The notes below the pieces were generated by a model that had not been told where the DNA came from, made no database searches, and was given only the letters and a program-made list of their open reading frames with translations. Below are positions 58,959 to 64,000 of a stretch of DNA of 64,000 nucleotides, piece after piece. A program made the position numbers and the translations under genes. Source of the stretch: Prochlorococcus sp. AG-402-C22 (GTDB taxonomy: Bacteria > Cyanobacteriota > Cyanobacteriia > PCC-6307 > Cyanobiaceae); contig QCHO01000004.1 of assembly GCA_003279535.1 (NCBI GenBank), positions 1-64,000 of the forward strand. Direction: 5' to 3'. Every line of letters starts with the position of its first letter. The stretch's first letter is position 1.

Positions 58959-60245
58959 ATGAAGATCTTAAATAATGAACAAGATGCGATCCAAGAATTA
59001 AAAAGGATTTCTAGTCGAACCAATTCTGAAAACAATAAAAAGATAAATGCAATTGTCGAAGAAATACTTCAAGAGGTAAAAACTTATGGAGATATTGCTG
59101 TAGAAAAATATACAAAAAAATTTGATGGTTTTAATCCTAACCCTATGCAAGTTAGCGCAAATGATTTAAAAGATGCATGGGACGAAATTGATGGAAATTT
59201 AAAGCGATCACTTGAGTTGGCCCATAAAAGAATTAAAAAATTTCATGAAAAAGAAATTCCATCATCTTTCACTATAGAAGGTGAACATGGTGATACAGTC
59301 CAAAGGAGATGGAAACCAGTAAAAAATGCAGGCATTTATATCCCTGGAGGTAGAGCGGCCTATCCCAGTACTGTATTAATGAATTCGATACCTGCAAAAG
59401 TAGCAGGAGTACAAGAAATAATTATGGTATCTCCTGGAAATAGAGAAGGGACTATAAACAAAACTGTTTTAGCTGCAGCTCATCTATCAGGAATCAATAA
59501 AGTTTTCAGAATTGGAGGAGCGCAAGCAATTGGTGCTTTAGCATTTGGTACAAATCAAATAGATAAAGTTGATGTTATTTCAGGTCCCGGGAATATCTAT
59601 GTAACTACTGCTAAAAAACTAATTTATGGCTCCACAGGAATTGATTCATTAGCCGGTCCAAGTGAAATATTAATCATTGCAGATGAAACAGCTCAAAGCA
59701 CTCATATAGCATCTGATTTACTAGCGCAAGCAGAACATGATCCTTTAGCTTCTTCTATACTTCTCACTACATCAATGGAACAGGCAAAAAAAGTTTTAGA
59801 AGAACTTTATAAAAAAATAGATGATCATCCAAGAAAAGAAATTTGTATGCAATCAATAAAAAATTGGGGATTAATTGTTATTTGCGAAAATTATGATTCA
59901 TGTATTGAGCTAAGCAATAACTTTGCTCCAGAGCACTTAGAAATTTTAACTTGTGATCCAAAAAAGATTCTTGAAGGTATAGATAATGCAGGAGCAATAT
60001 TCTTAGGGAACTGGACACCAGAAGCAGTTGGAGATTACCTAGCTGGACCAAATCATACTTTACCTACATCAGGCAATTCTAGGTTTAGCGGTTCCTTAGG
60101 TGTTGAAACTTTTATGAAAAACACTTCAATAATAGAATTTACTGAAGAAAGTTTAAGAGTTAACAGTCTTGATATTATTAATCTTGCTAAAAGTGAGGGT
60201 TTACATAGTCACGCTAATTCAGTACAAATAAGATTTCAAGATTAG
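58959..60245 (+). CDS. hisD: Histidinol dehydrogenase
   Basis: The 428-aa protein shows [72 protein letters not shown] (zinc and catalytic residues) and NFAPEHLEI. It oxidises histidinol to histidine in two NAD-dependent steps. It is a lone his gene here. Its TAG stop overlaps the opposing rpiA stop within TTAG. Confidence 0.96.
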   Translation: MKILNNEQDAIQELKRISSRTNSENNKKINAIVEEILQEVKTYGDIAVEKYTKKFDGFNPNPMQVSANDLKDAWDEIDGNLKRSLELAHKRIKKFHEKEIPSSFTIEGEHGDTVQRRWKPVKNAGIYIPGGRAAYPSTVLMNSIPAKVAGVQEIIMVSPGNREGTINKTVLAAAHLSGINKVFRIGGAQAIGALAFGTNQIDKVDVISGPGNIYVTTAKKLIYGSTGIDSLAGPSEILIIADETAQSTHIASDLLAQAEHDPLASSILLTTSMEQAKKVLEELYKKIDDHPRKEICMQSIKNWGLIVICENYDSCIELSNNFAPEHLEILTCDPKKILEGIDNAGAIFLGNWTPEAVGDYLAGPNHTLPTSGNSRFSGSLGVETFMKNTSIIEFTEESLRVNSLDIINLAKSEGLHSHANSVQIRFQD

Positions 60246-60955
60246 CCAACTTTTGAGGGAGAGTAAACAACTGGAATATTTTTTTCAATTTTACCAACCA
60301 ATACTTTGTCTGTTAGATCAACAAATAAACCGTTTTCTAATACTCCAGGTATATTGTTAATGCTCATTTCAATGTCTTTTGGATTTCTGATACCATCATT
60401 GAAAATTACGTCTAAAATTAAGTTGCCTTGGTCAGTAACCACTGGACCAGCTTTTTTTGTAGCCATTCTTAAAGTAGAACTACCATTCATTTCTGAGATT
60501 ACATCCTGAACTTGCTTCCAAGCATTTGGGAGGACTTCTACAGGTAAAGGAAAAGATAGATTTAAGTTTTGCACGAGTTTAGTTTCGTCAACAACAATCA
60601 ACAATTGGTTAGCTTTAGATGCTACCAACTTTTCTCTAACATGGCATGCTCCTCCTCCTTTTATTAATTGAAATCCGGGATCAACTTCATCTGCTCCATC
60701 AATAGCTAAATCAATTTGAGAAACAGAAGCTAAATCGATAAGCGGTATATCGAGTTCAAGCGCTAAAACCTCTGATTGAAAGGAAGTTGCAACACCCCTT
60801 ATGTTTTGCAATTTTCCTGAACGAATTTCTTGAGCGAGGCTTCTTATCATAAGAGCTGCTGTAGATCCTGATCCTAATCCGAGAATCATGTCACTCTTTA
60901 CTTCCTTAATTGCTGCATCAGCAACTATTTGTTTCATTTGAGTTTGTGAATCCAA
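60242..60955 (-). CDS. rpiA: Ribose-5-phosphate isomerase A
   Basis: This 237-aa protein carries the family motifs [44 protein letters not shown] (catalytic Asp, Lys and Glu) and the C-terminal [14 protein letters not shown]. It interconverts ribose-5- and ribulose-5-phosphate in the Calvin cycle and pentose phosphate pathway. The htrA-type gene lies 45 bases upstream on the same strand. Confidence 0.96.
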   Translation of the reverse strand: MDSQTQMKQIVADAAIKEVKSDMILGLGSGSTAALMIRSLAQEIRSGKLQNIRGVATSFQSEVLALELDIPLIDLASVSQIDLAIDGADEVDPGFQLIKGGGACHVREKLVASKANQLLIVVDETKLVQNLNLSFPLPVEVLPNAWKQVQDVISEMNGSSTLRMATKKAGPVVTDQGNLILDVIFNDGIRNPKDIEMSINNIPGVLENGLFVDLTDKVLVGKIEKNIPVVYSPSKVG

Positions 60956-61000
60956 AATCTTTTTTTTAAGGTTATAAATTATTAAATTTCAATGGGTGAT

Positions 61001-62131
<1,131 letters not shown>

Positions 62132-62291
62132 TTATTTAATGATTTTTGAATTTATTTCATAAATCTAATTGAAGAATTAGGTTATTGTTGTTTTTTTGTT
62201 TACATCCATAAAATACGAATTTTTATATTTTTTATAGAAAAAAAACTTATATGTGCGAAAATTATTTTGAATAATTCATATATAAATAAAT

Positions 62292-62759
62292 TTGAATAAA
62301 GATAATAAAAGTAAACTAGAATCAATTCTGAAAAAAGTTGCTGATGAATGGAATTTCGAAATCTATAGTTTAAAAATACAAACTAATCAAAATCCAATAA
62401 TTATTGAAGTTATTATAAAAAAAACTAATGGTGATGATATTTCACTTGATGATTGTGCGCTATTTAATACCCCAGCATCTGAAAAAATAGAAAATTCAAA
62501 TCTTTTAAATTGTTCTTATGTGTTAGAAATTAGTAGTCAAGGGGTCAGTGATGAATTAACCTCAGAAAGAGACTTCAAAACCTTTAAGGGTTTTCCAGTT
62601 AATGTTGAGTTAAACCAAAAGAATTCAAAAATAAAATTTCTTAATGGTTTACTTTATGAAAAGTCTAAAGATTATTTAGCCATTAACATAAAAGGTAAGA
62701 TTAAAAAAATCCCTTTTGATGAAGTACTAAAGATTAGTCTTTGTACATTAAAAGACTAA
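62292..62759 (+). CDS. rimP: Ribosome maturation factor RimP
   Basis: At 155 aa it matches Rim[18 protein letters not shown], an IEVIIKK strand, [43 protein letters not shown] (family LEVSSPGxxRxL with Ser for Pro region changed). It helps 30S subunit assembly. The start is TTG at 62292, only six bases after an in-frame stop; no ATG is available. nusA follows after 36 bases, the standard rimP-nusA order. Confidence 0.88.
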   Translation: MNKDNKSKLESILKKVADEWNFEIYSLKIQTNQNPIIIEVIIKKTNGDDISLDDCALFNTPASEKIENSNLLNCSYVLEISSQGVSDELTSERDFKTFKGFPVNVELNQKNSKIKFLNGLLYEKSKDYLAINIKGKIKKIPFDEVLKISLCTLKD

Positions 62760-62795
62760 TTATTTTTCAACCATTATTCAATTTACCCATCATAG

Positions 62796-64000
62796 ATGGC
62801 ATTAGTTATTCTCCCAGGTTTAAACAATCTCATTGAAGACATTAGTGAGGAAAAAAAGTTACCTCCTAATATCGTGGAATTAGCCTTACGCGAAGCGTTA
62901 TTAAAAGGATATGAAAAATATAGAAAAACTTTTTACATTGGAATTAATGAAGATCCATTTGATGAAGAATATTTTAGTAATTTTGATGTTGGACTAGATC
63001 TTGATGAAGAAGGTTACAGGATATTATCTAGTAAAATAATTGTTGAAGAAGTTGAAAGCGAAGATCATCAAATATCTCTAGTAGAAGTTAAACAAGTTGC
63101 TGATGATGCTCAAATAGGGGACACAGTAGTTTTAGACGTTACTCCAGAAAAAGAGGATTTTGGGCGAATGGCTGCTTCAACAACAAAGCAAGTTTTAGCC
63201 CAAAAATTAAGAGACCAACAAAGAAAAATGATCCAGGAAGAATTTGCAGATTTGGAAGATCCTGTTTTAACTGCAAGAGTTATAAGATTTGAAAGACAAT
63301 CAGTCATTATGGGAGTTAGTTCGGGTATTGGTAGACCTGAAGTAGAGGCGGAACTCCCCAAGAGAGATCAATTACCAAATGATAATTACAGAGCAAATGC
63401 AACTTTCAAAGTATTTCTGAAAGAAGTTAGCGAAATAGCCAGAAAAGGGCCACAACTTTTTGTTAGTAGAGCAAATGCTGGTTTAGTAGTTTATCTATTT
63501 GAAAATGAAGTACCGGAAATTCAAGAAGGTACTGTAAAAATTGTTGCTGTTTCAAGAGAAGCAAACCCTCCTTCAAGAGCAGTTGGGCCAAGAACTAAAG
63601 TAGCTGTTGATAGTATCGAACAAGAAGTTGATCCCGTAGGTGCCTGTATTGGAGCTAGAGGAGCAAGGATTCAACAGGTGGTAAATGAATTAAGAGGAGA
63701 AAAAATTGATGTTATTAAATGGTCATCAGATCCAATACAGTATATTTTAAACTCTTTAAGTCCTGCGAAAGTCGATCTAGTAAGACTAGTGGACCCAGCA
63801 GGGCAACATGCGCATGTTTTAGTGCCTCCTGATCAATTGAGTCTTGCAATTGGGAGAGAAGGTCAAAATGTAAGACTTGCCGCAAGATTAACTGGTTGGA
63901 AGATTGATGTTAAAAACTCACATGAATATGATCAGGAAGCAGAAGATGCTGCAGTCTCTGAATTAATCATTCAAAGAGAGGATGAAGAGAATCTTCAGAG
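62796..64000 (+). CDS. nusA: Transcription termination/antitermination factor NusA (3-prime partial)
   Basis: The frame from the ATG at 62796 is open to the window edge (401 codons seen). It begins MALVILPGLNNLIEDISEEK and contains the N-terminal domain, an S1 domain (IGDTVVLDVTPEKEDFGRMAA, residues about 107-180), and KH domains (VGACIGARGARIQQVVNELRGEKIDVI; LAIGREGQNVRLAARLTGWKIDV). SREANPPSRAVGPRTKVAV is the conserved S1-KH link. It binds RNA polymerase and steers pausing and termination. Confidence 0.95.
   Translation, partial: MALVILPGLNNLIEDISEEKKLPPNIVELALREALLKGYEKYRKTFYIGINEDPFDEEYFSNFDVGLDLDEEGYRILSSKIIVEEVESEDHQISLVEVKQVADDAQIGDTVVLDVTPEKEDFGRMAASTTKQVLAQKLRDQQRKMIQEEFADLEDPVLTARVIRFERQSVIMGVSSGIGRPEVEAELPKRDQLPNDNYRANATFKVFLKEVSEIARKGPQLFVSRANAGLVVYLFENEVPEIQEGTVKIVAVSREANPPSRAVGPRTKVAVDSIEQEVDPVGACIGARGARIQQVVNELRGEKIDVIKWSSDPIQYILNSLSPAKVDLVRLVDPAGQHAHVLVPPDQLSLAIGREGQNVRLAARLTGWKIDVKNSHEYDQEAEDAAVSELIIQREDEENLQ

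Overview
The window reads as chromosomal DNA of a marine picocyanobacterium, most likely a high-light-adapted Prochlorococcus. The base composition is visibly very A/T-rich and the genes are tightly packed. RNA polymerase is encoded by rpoB, rpoC1 and a separate rpoC2, a cyanobacterial/plastid hallmark. Several other genes are typical of cyanobacteria and plastids: a Ycf35 protein, a Ycf65/PSRP-3 ribosomal protein, a split pair of ATP synthase b subunits, System II cytochrome c biogenesis genes, a high-light-inducible (HLIP) mini-protein, and DUF1818, DUF2811, DUF2997, DUF3143 and DUF3326 proteins. The strain assignment is inference; no database search was possible.

Layout. Positions 2-1774 are the 3-prime end of a repeat-built giant surface-type protein (RCC1-like, bacterial Ig-like and a 35-residue motif), the only clearly accessory gene. 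Positions 1.9-9.9 kb hold an EVE protein, DUF2811, rpoZ-DUF1818, an Hsp70-family protein, pyrR, gpmI, secG and groES-groEL. Positions 10-12.4 kb carry atpD-atpC facing PSRP-3, then pepP, a CNNM/CBS membrane protein, a GTPase and the overlapping nadD-nadE pair. The minus-strand block 25.9-18.7 kb is the main ATP synthase operon (atpI-atpB-atpE-atpF-prime-atpF-atpH-atpA-atpG), followed closely by a 2Fe-2S ferredoxin, a 66-aa protein and DUF3326. Positions 26.3-34.6 kb hold ftsW, ccdA-ccs1, queF, a small protein, glnB, tlyA, purB and fumC. Positions 34.6-42 kb hold a Ski2-like helicase and the biotin operon bioF-bioK-bioC-bioD-bioA. Positions 42-43.5 kb hold DUF3143, a J-domain protein and rsmG. 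A long minus-strand run (58.8-43.5 kb) carries rpsT-tatD-rpoB-rpoC1-rpoC2-hli-rlmN, a small membrane protein, a HEAT protein, DUF2997-ycf35-ferredoxin and an aldo/keto reductase. The right end has hisD, rpiA, an HtrA protease, rimP and the start of nusA.

Functionally this is core housekeeping DNA: energy conversion (all nine ATP synthase genes within 16 kb but in two transcription units), transcription, protein folding, NAD, biotin, queuosine, purine and histidine synthesis, and nitrogen signalling by PII. I see no tRNA, rRNA, CRISPR array, insertion sequence, prophage or defence island.

I did not find a convincing new multi-gene system. The most interesting leads are small-scale: a DnaA-box-like cluster in the one gap above 300 bases (2631-2940), an ATP-operon leader that could hide a ribosome-binding site next to a second well-placed start, a strong hairpin between atpB and atpE, two inverted repeats in the groES leader without a CIRCE element, and several very small unlisted genes, including an HLIP and a single-pass membrane protein.
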